Of a stretch of DNA of 64,000 nt, positions 53,703-61,995 are shown piece after piece. Numbering within the stretch: the first letter of the stretch is position 1; each line of letters opens with the position of its first letter. The notes beneath the pieces were generated by a model. That model saw nothing but the letters and a program-made list of their open reading frames with translations. It was not told the origin of the DNA and did no database searches. The stretch is from Danxiaibacter flavus (GTDB lineage: Bacteria > Bacteroidota > Bacteroidia > Chitinophagales > Chitinophagaceae). Location: contig NZ_JAULBC010000003.1 of assembly GCF_041060425.1 (NCBI RefSeq), forward strand, positions 248,001 to 312,000, given 5' to 3'. Both the position numbers and the translations under genes were made by a program.

Positions 53703-54053
53703 CTATCGGGTAAAAGTTGCCTGAGTTGTTTGTTGCGTCAGGCGAACAGTATAAACAACTGTTACAGTCAGCGTACCTTCATCATTGTCGACCCGGACCT
53801 CGTTCACGTCAATCAGGTTTCCCAGCCATTGCTGTAGTGAGCTTTGTACCAGGAATTGAGTCGTTGCAACGAGTTCATCGCTATTGGGCTCAAACACAAG
53901 CTGCATTAACCCACTACCAAAGGTTGGGCGGTTAACACGTTCGCCCGGAGATGTAAACAATACCTGCTCAATCATGCTGCGGATGTGCTTATCATCAGTG
54001 GTGCCGGCTGTTTTGCCGTTGTGTTCAAACTGTATGGGAAATTTGAGGTTCAC
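53703..54053 (-). CDS. gp25-like baseplate protein of the eCIS
   Basis: This 116-residue protein has the gp25/GPW signature: RSMIEQVLFTSPGERVNRPTFGSGLMQLVFEPN contains the PGER-xx-P-FG-GL motif. In AFP-like particles the equivalent is Afp9, joining the wedge to the first sheath layer. It starts the short operon with gpJ-1 (gap 3 bp). It is distinct from TssE at 13930-14367, so the two contractile systems each carry their own gp25. Confidence 0.85.
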   Translation of the reverse strand: MNLKFPIQFEHNGKTAGTTDDKHIRSMIEQVLFTSPGERVNRPTFGSGLMQLVFEPNSDELVATTQFLVQSSLQQWLGNLIDVNEVRVDNDEGTLTVTVVYTVRLTQQTTQATFTR

Positions 54054-54061
54054 GATGGAAA

Positions 54062-54208
54062 GTCAAAATTTAAAAGTAAAAAGTCAAAACCTTGCGTTGG
54101 GTAGACTTCGTTATCGTTTAAGCCAATGCAAATTCAAAGTCAAAAATTCAAAAAGCTAACTCCTAACCTTCGCTTCAATAAACGTACAACGTAAAACTTA
54201 CAACTTAC
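54062..54208. repeat. 7-bp arrays in the gp25-PAAR spacer
   Basis: Units GTCAAAA, TTTAAAA, GTAAAAA, GTCAAAA (54062-54089) and ATTCAAA, GTCAAAA, ATTCAAA (54132-54152) lie on the 5' side of the gp25 gene. Four units AACGTAC, AACGTAA, AACTTAC, AACTTAC (54181-54208) lie 10 bp from the stop of the PAAR-like gene. Confidence 0.8.
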
Positions 54209-54217
54209 AACCCGTTT

Positions 54218-54538
54218 TCAGCTTCCAATCACCCTCACCTGTGTAGCCACAATCAACAAGGGTGTACCGTTAGGAATGCAGGTAGCCTGGCTATCCATCA
54301 ACAGAACGGGCATGCCATTAGACAATATTCTTGCTGCAGCTGTCACCCATTGCCCCGTAACACATGGAACGGGTGCACCTGATACGTTAAAGGGGCAACC
54401 TGCTATAACATAAGGTGCAGGCTGCATCACAATCGGCTGTCCGCTTACCAATACCCGCGGATTGGGAGTGGTTGGCTGTGCTTGCCCACCGTGTGCACAT
54501 AGTACTGTTGCTCCTACGTGAAGTAATGGTCCTGGCAT
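54218..54538 (-). CDS. PAAR-like spike-tip protein of the eCIS
   Basis: This 106-residue protein is built of short Pro/Gly/Val beta repeats with three Cys: MPGPLLHVGATVLCAHGGQAQP, YVIAGCPFNVSG and DSQATCIPNGTPLLIV. This is the pattern of PAAR-like tips in AFP/eCIS loci (Afp10-type), with His and Cys that could bind metal. It caps the gpV spike encoded just upstream. It is flanked by heptad arrays on both sides, so it may be a separate small transcription unit. Confidence 0.8.
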   Translation of the reverse strand: MPGPLLHVGATVLCAHGGQAQPTTPNPRVLVSGQPIVMQPAPYVIAGCPFNVSGAPVPCVTGQWVTAAARILSNGMPVLLMDSQATCIPNGTPLLIVATQVRVIGS

Positions 54539-54543
54539 GGGGT

Positions 54544-54752
54544 GAATGTTAGATGTACGATTTTAGATGCCCGCCCGAACGTTCCGTCGGAACGGGCGGG
54601 TACGATGTTGGAGGCAGGATGTCTGATACCTGATTTGATGATGTCTGATTTATTAAATACCCCTCCATGCATTTTCCCATTTGCATATTTGCAAATTTGC
54701 TCATTCGCACATTTAACTCCATTTTCAATTTTCAATTGTCAATTATCCATTA
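54544..54752. repeat. Spacer with heptads, octads and a G/C-rich hairpin
   Basis: GATGTNN/GATTTTA heptads (54544-54571) lead into a hairpin (54570-54600; CCCGCCCG pairs with CGGGCGGG). TCTGATACC/GATTT words follow, then five octads (54676-54715; CCCATTTG, CATATTTG, CAAATTTG, CTCATTCG, CACATTTA). Five TCAATTN-type heptads (54718-54752) touch the stop of the gpV gene. The order of the last two modules matches 11839-11917. Confidence 0.8.
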
Positions 54753-55262
54753 AGTAACAGTTAATGCTCCATTGTTGATCGTAATCATCGGCCCAACCAT
54801 ATAAATACTGGCGCCCTTGCCGTTATCGATGTAAATTCCGGTATCGTTGACAGTAAGGAAAGCTCCTGTGGGTGATTTAAGCATGATGCCCCCGACAGGG
54901 CCCGCTATTAAATCACTGATCACAAATGTATTCTGACTGGTAGATTGCATTACAATATTCGGCAGTCCCGGTACACCAGCCAGCGCCAATGCCGGTACTT
55001 CTGCAGCTGACCCCCAAAAGCCGCCGGTCCATATGGGATAGTCAGGATCCCCCCCTTCAAATTCAACCCATACACCAGCGCCGATAATGGGCAACACATA
55101 CACGCCCATTTGCGGACCTGCTATTGGTACGCAAGGCATCGCCCAGCTTGAAACTGCAAGTCCTAATACATCCGGAACCTGGATAAGAAGTCTTGCTTTT
55201 TGCAAGGGATCGATATTATTTAGAACAAGGCCGCGGTATTTACCATAATATTTATCACTCAT
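54750..55262 (-). CDS. gpV/gp5-like spike protein of the eCIS
   Basis: This 170-residue protein starts YYGKYRGLVLNNIDPLQKARLLIQVPDVLG, a gp5-type OB-fold. It continues with GVYVLPIIGAGVWVEFEGGDPDYPIWTGGFWGS, the VgrG/gpV beta-barrel core. The C-terminus is a beta-prism (KSPTGAFLTVNDTGIYIDNGKGASIYMVGPMITINNGALTVT). Equivalent to Afp8's OB part or P2 gpV, it trimerises as the puncturing spike under the PAAR tip. It lies 15 bp after the gpD gene in the same operon. Confidence 0.85.
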   Translation of the reverse strand: MSDKYYGKYRGLVLNNIDPLQKARLLIQVPDVLGLAVSSWAMPCVPIAGPQMGVYVLPIIGAGVWVEFEGGDPDYPIWTGGFWGSAAEVPALALAGVPGLPNIVMQSTSQNTFVISDLIAGPVGGIMLKSPTGAFLTVNDTGIYIDNGKGASIYMVGPMITINNGALTVT

Positions 55263-55277
55263 AAAAAATACAATTTA

Positions 55278-56405
55278 TTAAGCAGGAACTTTTGGAACTG
55301 TAGATACCAGTCCGTTCCTTGTTAACGTAAAATCCTGTGTATATGTGCCACGCTGAATTTTATGCTTAACGCTTTTTACAAAATACAATCCGTCAAATGC
55401 ATCACCAGCACCTCTTACACCAACAAGCCCCCGCGATTTAAGAACATGTCCGTAACGGACTACGTTTAATGTACCGTTGGCTGTCACCACATCCGATGTG
55501 CGTGATGATTGCGCTACGCCCAATGCCAATGCCTGCATCGGGCTAAGTTTGGCAGTATCTTTTAACTTGTCTAATTGAACGTCTATCGGCGGAATTAATC
55601 CTAATGGAGGCTGCAATGGATTAAGATCAGGAATTGGAATTGGTATCGGTGTTCTTGTTTCCTGTATCTGAATGAACACTAACGGAATACCCTTTGACGA
55701 AGCATCGAAGGTAAAATTCAATGATTCAATATTTGTATGTGCATCCATGTTTATGTTTAGTGCTGGTTGCGGCACACCAACTTTTATCTCAGGCCCCCAA
55801 TATGCTACGCTTGTGCCTACAGCAGGTCCCGGTTCAAGATAAAACACGTAGCCATTATCATTTGCCAGCTGCTGAATGTAGGCGAGATCTTTTCCTTTTT
55901 GCGTTGGTATTTTATCTGTAACGATGGGTATATCCATAAACAGTGTTGGGATCACCAATGGGATAATTCCAAACACTGCATATTTTGCCAGGATTAACAG
56001 CACCCGCGCTTCTGCCGGCATGCAGGGAAACGGGAAACCGGAAAAGTCGATATAACCCATCAGGCTGGTGAGATCCGTCCCCATCACCGTAAATGTTGAT
56101 TCACCTGTTTGCACATTTGGTGTTAACTGGTGATTGACGATCATGCCGTCCATCAACACATTTGGTGTTCCATTTATATTGACTGCGACGATTGTTCGTA
56201 CAAAAGGACCGGCCTGTCCCACCAGCAAAAGCAACGTGTTTAAAGGCGACTTACTGCTGAAATTAAACACGAGCGAGAAGCCGCTTGCCTGCCCCGCAGA
56301 GGATGTTACTTCAATGCTGGACAACGCATCAACAATTGGTTTGGGAACCGGTATAGGTACACCAACTCCTATATATAACGAAACACTAATTTTCCCTTTA
56401 AGCAT
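55278..56405 (-). CDS. gpD-like hub protein of the eCIS
   Basis: This 375-residue phage late-control gpD/gp27-like hub protein contains SSAGQASGFSLVFNFSSKS, NGTPNVLMDGMIVNHQLTPN and a second barrel with KGKDLAYIQQLANDNGYVFYLEPGP, the conserved LAxxxGYxFY region. The C-terminus is DGLYFVKSVKHKIQRGTYTQDFTLTRNGL, typical for gpD. The hub carries the spike trimer and sits in the baseplate centre. It follows the LysM gene by 1 bp and precedes gpV. Confidence 0.85.
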   Translation of the reverse strand: MLKGKISVSLYIGVGVPIPVPKPIVDALSSIEVTSSAGQASGFSLVFNFSSKSPLNTLLLLVGQAGPFVRTIVAVNINGTPNVLMDGMIVNHQLTPNVQTGESTFTVMGTDLTSLMGYIDFSGFPFPCMPAEARVLLILAKYAVFGIIPLVIPTLFMDIPIVTDKIPTQKGKDLAYIQQLANDNGYVFYLEPGPAVGTSVAYWGPEIKVGVPQPALNINMDAHTNIESLNFTFDASSKGIPLVFIQIQETRTPIPIPIPDLNPLQPPLGLIPPIDVQLDKLKDTAKLSPMQALALGVAQSSRTSDVVTANGTLNVVRYGHVLKSRGLVGVRGAGDAFDGLYFVKSVKHKIQRGTYTQDFTLTRNGLVSTVPKVPA

Positions 56406-56406
56406 C

Positions 56407-56760
56407 TTAAAAAGTACGTATACCTGCAGGTTGTGTAATCCTTAAAACGGAACCGGGATGATCAGTCAGCTCCTCAGGCGCAATGGTTACATTGGCATCG
56501 GCAATTTGCCAGAACTGTCCCGGATCTCCAATAGTTGCAGTGGCTATATTGTCCAGCCTGTCTCCTTCTTTTACCACATAGATCTGCATTAACTCAAGTG
56601 ATTCAGGCGGAGGGATAACGCGCCTCCGCAGATAAGCAACATTTGTACCGTCAGACTTCTGAAACGTTGCCGTACCTACCGGATAATAACGGCTTGTAGG
56701 CGACAGGTTATTGATTGGCTGGCTGCTTGCCTGCAACAATGTTTGAAGTGGATCTGCCAT
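56407..56760 (-). CDS. LysM-domain baseplate protein
   Basis: This 117-residue protein carries a C-terminal LysM-like domain (IYVVKEGDRLDNIATATIGDPGQFWQIADAN, about 60-112). In contractile particles such proteins (gp53- or Afp7-like) sit at the baseplate-tube junction rather than binding cell wall. Its start overlaps the previous stop by one base at 56760 and gpD follows 1 bp later. The N-terminal half (PTSRYYPVGTATFQKSDGTNVAYLRRRVIPP) is a beta segment commonly preceding LysM in eCIS proteins. Confidence 0.8.
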   Translation of the reverse strand: MADPLQTLLQASSQPINNLSPTSRYYPVGTATFQKSDGTNVAYLRRRVIPPPESLELMQIYVVKEGDRLDNIATATIGDPGQFWQIADANVTIAPEELTDHPGSVLRITQPAGIRTF

Positions 56761-57407
56761 CAGATAGTATTTATGCCAAGGTCACTTAATGAACCTGCGC
56801 GGGCCAGCCCTGCAAGTTTTTCTTTATTCTGTTGATAGCTTAGATACAAGCTGGAGCCTTTGTGATCAAAGCCAAGATCATCAACACTCAGTACCCGAAG
56901 TCCCATACTCACTTTAGCACGTATGGGGTTAAGGTTCGCATCAAATGCTTCTTCTGTAACACTGAAATCTGTTATGCGCACAGGTATAATGCGATTTTTG
57001 TTCCAGACAAATAATGTTAATGGCGTTTCCATCGGAACAATTTCCAAAGTTCCTGATGATGCCTGGCTGTTATTGGAGATCAGTTGTGTGCTTGTCGGGT
57101 AAATTATTGTTTCCAATGCAGCCAACTGCGGATGAATACCGCTTTGCGCAGTAACACTGTCACCATTTTGCATCTGATCGGTCGCATCAATTTCCGCATC
57201 AAGCTTTATGGTTTCAACCGGCGGGCCGGTTAAGCGCAAGGGTTGCGACCTGTTATTGGCATCATGCAAGCTCTGCGCCTGTAATGTTCTGGTTAGCGTA
57301 TCAGGGTTGTATTGAAGCGTAATGATCCTTATTACTTTTGAAGTAGTTGGATCGATAAGCACTAACCCTCCCCTGATAAGCTTGGGTGAACCGGGAAATG
57401 AAGACAT
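56760..57407 (-). CDS. CIS tube-initiator-like protein (Afp7 type)
   Basis: This 215-residue protein matches the CIS tube domain family: LVLIDPTTSKVIRIITLQYNPDTLTRTLQAQ, then ETIKLDAEIDATDQMQ and MGLRVLSVDDLGFDHKG. The YNP motif followed by paired strands is diagnostic for this group, which bridges hub and inner tube. The ATG is 3 bp from a GATGTNN heptad array, so no normal ribosome-binding sequence is present. It is the first gene of the 57407-54750 operon (tube-initiator, LysM, gpD, gpV). Confidence 0.82.
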   Translation of the reverse strand: MSSFPGSPKLIRGGLVLIDPTTSKVIRIITLQYNPDTLTRTLQAQSLHDANNRSQPLRLTGPPVETIKLDAEIDATDQMQNGDSVTAQSGIHPQLAALETIIYPTSTQLISNNSQASSGTLEIVPMETPLTLFVWNKNRIIPVRITDFSVTEEAFDANLNPIRAKVSMGLRVLSVDDLGFDHKGSSLYLSYQQNKEKLAGLARAGSLSDLGINTI

Positions 57408-57409
57408 TT

Positions 57410-57659
57410 GATGTTAGATGTTAGATGTACGATGTACGATGTAGTTGATGGCTGATATTAGATTTCTGATTTCTGATTTGAAGATCGCTGATTTATTAAC
57501 ACTTAGCCCGCTGTTTTTAGTTCTGTTGTCTGGTCAATAAAACCATGACACGAACGATACTGGTAGTGCTTCTCCGCAGTTTTTACTTTTTACTTTTGAA
57601 TTTTTACTTCCTCCAAACCTGATACCTGAAACCTGATACCTTACACCTCACACCTCACC
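57410..57659. repeat. Spacer made of four kinds of 7-bp array
   Basis: In order: GATGTNN units (57410-57444, five), GATTTCT-type units (57454-57496, one 8-bp slip), TTTTTAC units (57580-57614, five) and CCTNANA units (57618-57659, six). The last array runs into the stop codon of the 57655-57918 gene. About 80 bp in the middle are not periodic. Confidence 0.85.
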
Positions 57660-57918
57660 CCTTCCCCTTCAGCGTTGCGTGCACAGAATTTGCAACTGCT
57701 GCACCAACGCTAGCCGGCTTGCTGTTGGTTTGAAGTGAGAAAGTTCCGGCATTTACATAAGGAATATCTATCGAATGCTTTAGTAATGGTGTAATTCCCT
57801 GTTTGGCAAGCGCTTCAGTAAGTGCTGTCTGGAGCGCCTCTCCTATTTGAAGTTTGTCTCCGTGGGCAAAGCCGTGCAGGACAATTTGATCAATATTGAT
57901 TTCAATATTTTGGTTCAT
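57655..57918 (-). CDS. Small conserved eCIS protein
   Basis: This 87-residue protein begins IEINIDQIVLHGFAHGDKLQIGEALQTALTEALAKQG, a pattern I associate with small eCIS proteins encoded beside the AAA ATPase. Its role is unknown to me. Its start overlaps the ATPase stop by 4 bp, indicating coupled translation. A Ser/Ala/Gly-rich C-terminus (SKPASVGAAVANSVHATLKGKG) is probably flexible. The stop lies inside the adjacent CCT heptad array. Confidence 0.7.
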   Translation of the reverse strand: MNQNIEINIDQIVLHGFAHGDKLQIGEALQTALTEALAKQGITPLLKHSIDIPYVNAGTFSLQTNSKPASVGAAVANSVHATLKGKG

Positions 57919-59930
57919 TTCAGCAAACCTATTTCTGTATTGGTCAACGATTTTTCGATCTTTTCATATTCGCTGCGTAAGGCACGTTGCACATGTTGCA
58001 TACTAACTGCGTCACCTTCGCTCGCCGCAATAAAAGCAGCATTCATAGCGATGTTTTTTATATTTCCGCCGGCAATGTTTAGTCTGGCGAGCTTGGCAAT
58101 ATCAAGATTATTTAATGGTGTTGCCGAAGGAAAAATGCGTTTCCATATTTCAGCACGCTGTTCAATATCAGGAAACGGAAATTGTACAACAAAACGGATC
58201 CTTCTCATCCATGCCTTGTCCATCACATTCTTCATATTCGTGGTTAAAATGGCAAGGCCGCGATAGGCTTCCATACGCTGCAGTAAATAGCTTATCTCAA
58301 CATTGGCATAACGGTCGTGACTATCCTTAACTTCGCTTCTTTTGCCAAAGAGTGCATCGGCTTCATCAAACAATAAGATGGCACCACCATCCTCGGCAGC
58401 ATCAAATATTCTTTTGAGATTCTTTTCAGTTTCCCCGATGTATTTATTTACTACCTGGCTTAGATCAATCCTGTAGAGGTCCAGCTTAAGCTCTTTCGCC
58501 AGCACCTCTGAAGCCATTGTTTTACCTGTACCGCTTTCTCCCGCAAATATGGCAGTAATGCCCAATCCGCGGTTATTACGTTGCGCAAAGCCCCAATCGT
58601 TATATACCTGTGCGCGGTACTTTGTGTGAATGATGAGATCTCTTAGTATTTCTTTTTGCGCTTCGGGAAGAATAAGATCATCCATTTGTGCAATTGCTTC
58701 AATACGATGGGCAAGCTCTCCTATATCAGGTCTTGAATGAATGCAACAGGTCTTCCATAAATCATTCAGTAGATCTTTAGCGTGATCGCCGTTTAAAGGT
58801 GTTTCGTTTTGAGTTACCAATTGTCTGCTGGCGTCTGTTATTGTTTTTGCACTGAAATTAAACTGAGCAACCAGCCTGTTCAATTCCCTGTCTGATATAT
58901 TGGTACTTTCTTCAAGACTTTTTTTCCACAGATCAAGCTGTTCGGCTGATGTAGGTTTCGCCACCTCAAACAGACCATACCTGGTATTGTTACTCAGGGT
59001 TGCCCGGCTTACATTCACTATCATCGGGCTTTGTATGTTACCGATGAAACTATTCACTACCTGCATACGTTGCCTGTCTGATGTATCCACATCACTATTA
59101 TCAATCATTAATGCATAGGATTTTAGTGCAGCTTCCCTGTTCCACAGCCTCGCCAACTCAACAATATCTTTGGTCGCCGAAGGAATTGCATGTACGGGTA
59201 TTGTATAGGGGTAAAAACCAAGTTGCCGGCACACATATACAGCGATGTTATTTTTATCAGGTTTGTTATCACCACTTAGTTGTATTGGCTGAAATCCGCT
59301 GGTATTGAATTTCTCAAGACAAGTCTGAATTATATTTTTTGCAAGCTCAATATGTGAGGGTACGAGATCCTGCTGTAAAGATGCTGGCTCTATAATTCCT
59401 GTAAGCCTTTCATCAAGATGATTTACACCAGCAAGATAGTGGAGAATATGTTCATCAATCCTGATCGGTGCTTTTGAAATAAGCTGATCGGTATTTAACT
59501 CGATCAATCGCCAGTAACGCAACGGTGCATTGGGCGACAATGCGCTCCAATGTGCACCGGGAAGACTTGCGAGCACAAGACTGAAAGTGGGAAGACAGGC
59601 ATTTACATTTCCCTGTAAACCGGCTATTAAAGATGCAAAACTGCTATCCAGTTCAACAGCGGCACATGTTACCAGCAGATCCTTCTCAAATGAAGACAAT
59701 CCAAAGACATTTACAATGTTGTCCAACGCCGCAGGCACCTTCATTTCTACCGCCAATATGTTGAGTTGTTCCTGAAGATTATTGACAGCAGAAGTATTTT
59801 CTTCAATACCCACTCCGTTATCTTCCAGGGTTGCTTTGTACAAACTTAAGCGTGCATACAACAATGACATGGTCGCAGACAGATATTTCTGATTGCCGCT
59901 CACCCACTGCGTATTCGCACTATCTGTCAT
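57915..59930 (-). CDS. AAA+ ATPase of the eCIS (Afp15-like)
   Basis: This 671-residue protein has an N-terminal helical region (1-400) and one AAA+ domain: Walker A GESGTGKT (about 464-471), Walker B ILLFDEADALFGKR (about 515-525), sensor region LAILTTNMKNVMDKAWMRRIRFVVQFPFP. It resembles Afp15/PVC15-type ATPases that accompany eCIS genes and are thought to help load cargo or assemble particles. It is unlike ClpV (one AAA domain, no Clp-N). Its start overlaps the DUF4255 gene by 4 bp. Confidence 0.88.
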   Translation of the reverse strand: MTDSANTQWVSGNQKYLSATMSLLYARLSLYKATLEDNGVGIEENTSAVNNLQEQLNILAVEMKVPAALDNIVNVFGLSSFEKDLLVTCAAVELDSSFASLIAGLQGNVNACLPTFSLVLASLPGAHWSALSPNAPLRYWRLIELNTDQLISKAPIRIDEHILHYLAGVNHLDERLTGIIEPASLQQDLVPSHIELAKNIIQTCLEKFNTSGFQPIQLSGDNKPDKNNIAVYVCRQLGFYPYTIPVHAIPSATKDIVELARLWNREAALKSYALMIDNSDVDTSDRQRMQVVNSFIGNIQSPMIVNVSRATLSNNTRYGLFEVAKPTSAEQLDLWKKSLEESTNISDRELNRLVAQFNFSAKTITDASRQLVTQNETPLNGDHAKDLLNDLWKTCCIHSRPDIGELAHRIEAIAQMDDLILPEAQKEILRDLIIHTKYRAQVYNDWGFAQRNNRGLGITAIFAGESGTGKTMASEVLAKELKLDLYRIDLSQVVNKYIGETEKNLKRIFDAAEDGGAILLFDEADALFGKRSEVKDSHDRYANVEISYLLQRMEAYRGLAILTTNMKNVMDKAWMRRIRFVVQFPFPDIEQRAEIWKRIFPSATPLNNLDIAKLARLNIAGGNIKNIAMNAAFIAASEGDAVSMQHVQRALRSEYEKIEKSLTNTEIGLLK

Positions 59931-61237
59931 GGCACTATTACTTTAGGACTTTTGTAAACACCTGTACCTGGATCAGCAACCAGTTGGCTTTCCGCACCGT
60001 CCACTTGCAAACGCATCAGGTATCCGCCGGATGCAACACCTGCAACAGGAATATTAATTGTTTCCGCCGGAGGTCCGGCCACAGTCATTTTTTCCACCTC
60101 AAAAACATAGGATCCTGTAGTAGGCGTCAACCCGTTTAGCAACAAACGGACATTTTGTTTATTAACGATGCCCGGCTTTACTTTCACCTGTATGTTGCCG
60201 CCAAAAAAACCGCCTATCGTACTTCCTGATGCTGTTCCATCTGCAGTAACAAAAGGACTTAATATGAATGACTGCATGGGCGAAGCCTGACCGTTGTGTA
60301 GTTTTTGTGGCTGATCAATTCCCATTGGTATGGGATGTATCACCTGTACACCTTGCATGCCGGCTTTTAAACCTGCGGGCAAAGCTAGTTGGATGGTTGT
60401 ATCTGTAACATCATCATCTGCAGGCGTTATTTCATTACCGCCTACAACCACCTTCAAATTCTCATCAAAAAGTCTTCTTCCTTCCAATACAAGTGTAGAG
60501 GATGAGAAGATCAATTGATTGGGTAATGTTGGTTCAGGCGGCGTTGGGATAGATATTATGTTTTCAATTATTGGTTGATTAAATGGCACTACATATACCC
60601 TTCTGTCCTGTACGGGCAATGCAGTCTTGGTTGGCCTTGTACTTTGTATCAACACAACAGTTACCCTGTACGCCGCAGTAGGCCTGTACTTGGCGCCAAA
60701 AGCCGTCCACAGTTTAGACATCTCTTCTGCATTCAACAACTCCGGTGTTATTTTCAGCATCTCCACCTGGTCGGCCAAACCGGTTGAAGCAAGCGCCTGT
60801 AAAGTTGGCGGCAGACTTGACAGATTTACATCATCGGGAGGAGTAAGCGATTTGTTGATTGCGTCACGTGATAATACCGGGTTCTCATGAAACAACTGCA
60901 TTCCATAGCCTAGCAGTATCTCAGTATGCAATTGTGGCCCACTTGTGTAGGCCGAAAGAAGATAGTGCAGATCTAACGCAAGCGGTGGATTGCTTATACG
61001 ATGACCATTTGTATTGAATGAGGGAAACCCCTCATTGCGCCATCCCTGGTTGGGTGTAGCCTGGTACATATACAGGTTTAACTGGGTTCCTTCTCCTGCA
61101 GTATCAATGCGATCAGGGGGAAGTGATGTAACAGTTACAGCAGCACCTACCGCTGTGGTAATGTTATTGATCACCCCGTCATTCAACAAGTCCTTCAGTA
61201 CCTGTGTTACACCAGCTATGGCAAGCGCAGTACTCAT
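59927..61237 (-). CDS. DUF4255 protein with IPT/Ig-like domains
   Basis: This 436-residue protein has residues 1-200 matching DUF4255 (LAIAGVTQVLKDLLNDGVINN, QLNLYMYQATPNQGWRNEGFPSF, NPPLALDLHYLLSAYTS), the family of Afp16/tail-terminator-like proteins that cap the sheath-tube end. An IPT/Ig-like extension follows (LIFSSSTLVLEGRRLFDENLKVVVGGNEIT; VKPGIVNKQNVRLLLNGLTP), about double the size of a minimal DUF4255 protein. It overlaps the ATPase gene by 4 bp and the disordered-protein gene by one base. Confidence 0.82.
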   Translation of the reverse strand: MSTALAIAGVTQVLKDLLNDGVINNITTAVGAAVTVTSLPPDRIDTAGEGTQLNLYMYQATPNQGWRNEGFPSFNTNGHRISNPPLALDLHYLLSAYTSGPQLHTEILLGYGMQLFHENPVLSRDAINKSLTPPDDVNLSSLPPTLQALASTGLADQVEMLKITPELLNAEEMSKLWTAFGAKYRPTAAYRVTVVLIQSTRPTKTALPVQDRRVYVVPFNQPIIENIISIPTPPEPTLPNQLIFSSSTLVLEGRRLFDENLKVVVGGNEITPADDDVTDTTIQLALPAGLKAGMQGVQVIHPIPMGIDQPQKLHNGQASPMQSFILSPFVTADGTASGSTIGGFFGGNIQVKVKPGIVNKQNVRLLLNGLTPTTGSYVFEVEKMTVAGPPAETINIPVAGVASGGYLMRLQVDGAESQLVADPGTGVYKSPKVIVP

Positions 61238-61995
61238 TAATTACTGCCATTTTTCTTCTTTAAAAAATCATCCAGCGACATGCCCGCTTTTGGGCGTTGC
61301 ATTTCTTTGGAGGGCGTTTGCTGGGTAACGGCCCGCACATCTATGCGGCCAATGTTCACTTTTATGGTAGGTGATGGTTGTGCTGTTATATTATCATCCG
61401 GCGGTTCATTTTTATACAACTGTTTGAATGCGTTGATAACTGCCATATTTATCTCTAACTGCGGCGTAAGCTGTATATTTTGTTGTAAGGAAAAAATATC
61501 CGGTTGATGCTCCGGTTTTTTGTCATCAATATTTGTCTGGTTATATCTCAGTAAAACCTGATCTGTCTGATCAGATTTGTCAACGAAAGTTGTAAGGCGC
61601 TTTTCAACAGGCTGTGTTACGTCTACATCTCTTGAAAATGGCCCGGGACTCTTTATATCTGCAACTGCTTCATTTATTTGGTCGTTGTTTATGCCAGATA
61701 ATAATGGCTTTGCAAGCAATGAGCCTTCACTCGTTGCATCATTTTCGCGCAGGTCATCTGTAAACAGATCCGGTTGTTTTGGCAAACGTCCTTCCTGAAT
61801 ATTTGCAGAATCGTTTTTATCCGGATATACCGACTTGTTTGCCGACGGCGTTGCGCTTTCTTTTTCTGCTGCGACCTCATTAATTGATGACTGCTGAAAA
61901 CCTGAAAAAGATTCAAATCTGCCCTTGAGCCTCGGAGAAATATTGGCTGCGGGATTTGTTTGTTTGCTAATCAGATGATTAAAAAAACCGTTCAT
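61237..61995 (-). CDS. Disordered eCIS linker protein with C-terminal SLDDFLKK motif
   Basis: This 252-residue protein is mostly low-complexity and polar (Asp, Asn, Gln, Ser, Lys rich) with no fold visible over the first 150 residues. A short amphipathic helix lies near 180-200 (LEINMAVINAFKQLYKN), then IKVNIGRIDVRAV and a terminal MSLDDFLKKKNGSN. I associate that C-terminal motif with small disordered proteins of eCIS loci; role unknown. It overlaps both neighbours by 1-4 bp, so it is translated as part of the operon. Confidence 0.68.
   Translation of the reverse strand: MNGFFNHLISKQTNPAANISPRLKGRFESFSGFQQSSINEVAAEKESATPSANKSVYPDKNDSANIQEGRLPKQPDLFTDDLRENDATSEGSLLAKPLLSGINNDQINEAVADIKSPGPFSRDVDVTQPVEKRLTTFVDKSDQTDQVLLRYNQTNIDDKKPEHQPDIFSLQQNIQLTPQLEINMAVINAFKQLYKNEPPDDNITAQPSPTIKVNIGRIDVRAVTQQTPSKEMQRPKAGMSLDDFLKKKNGSN

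Noticed and set aside
390..57659. Tandem repeats as possible CRISPR arrays
   Set aside because: Units are 7-8 bp without spacers of constant length, no repeat of 24-40 bp recurs, and no cas gene is present.
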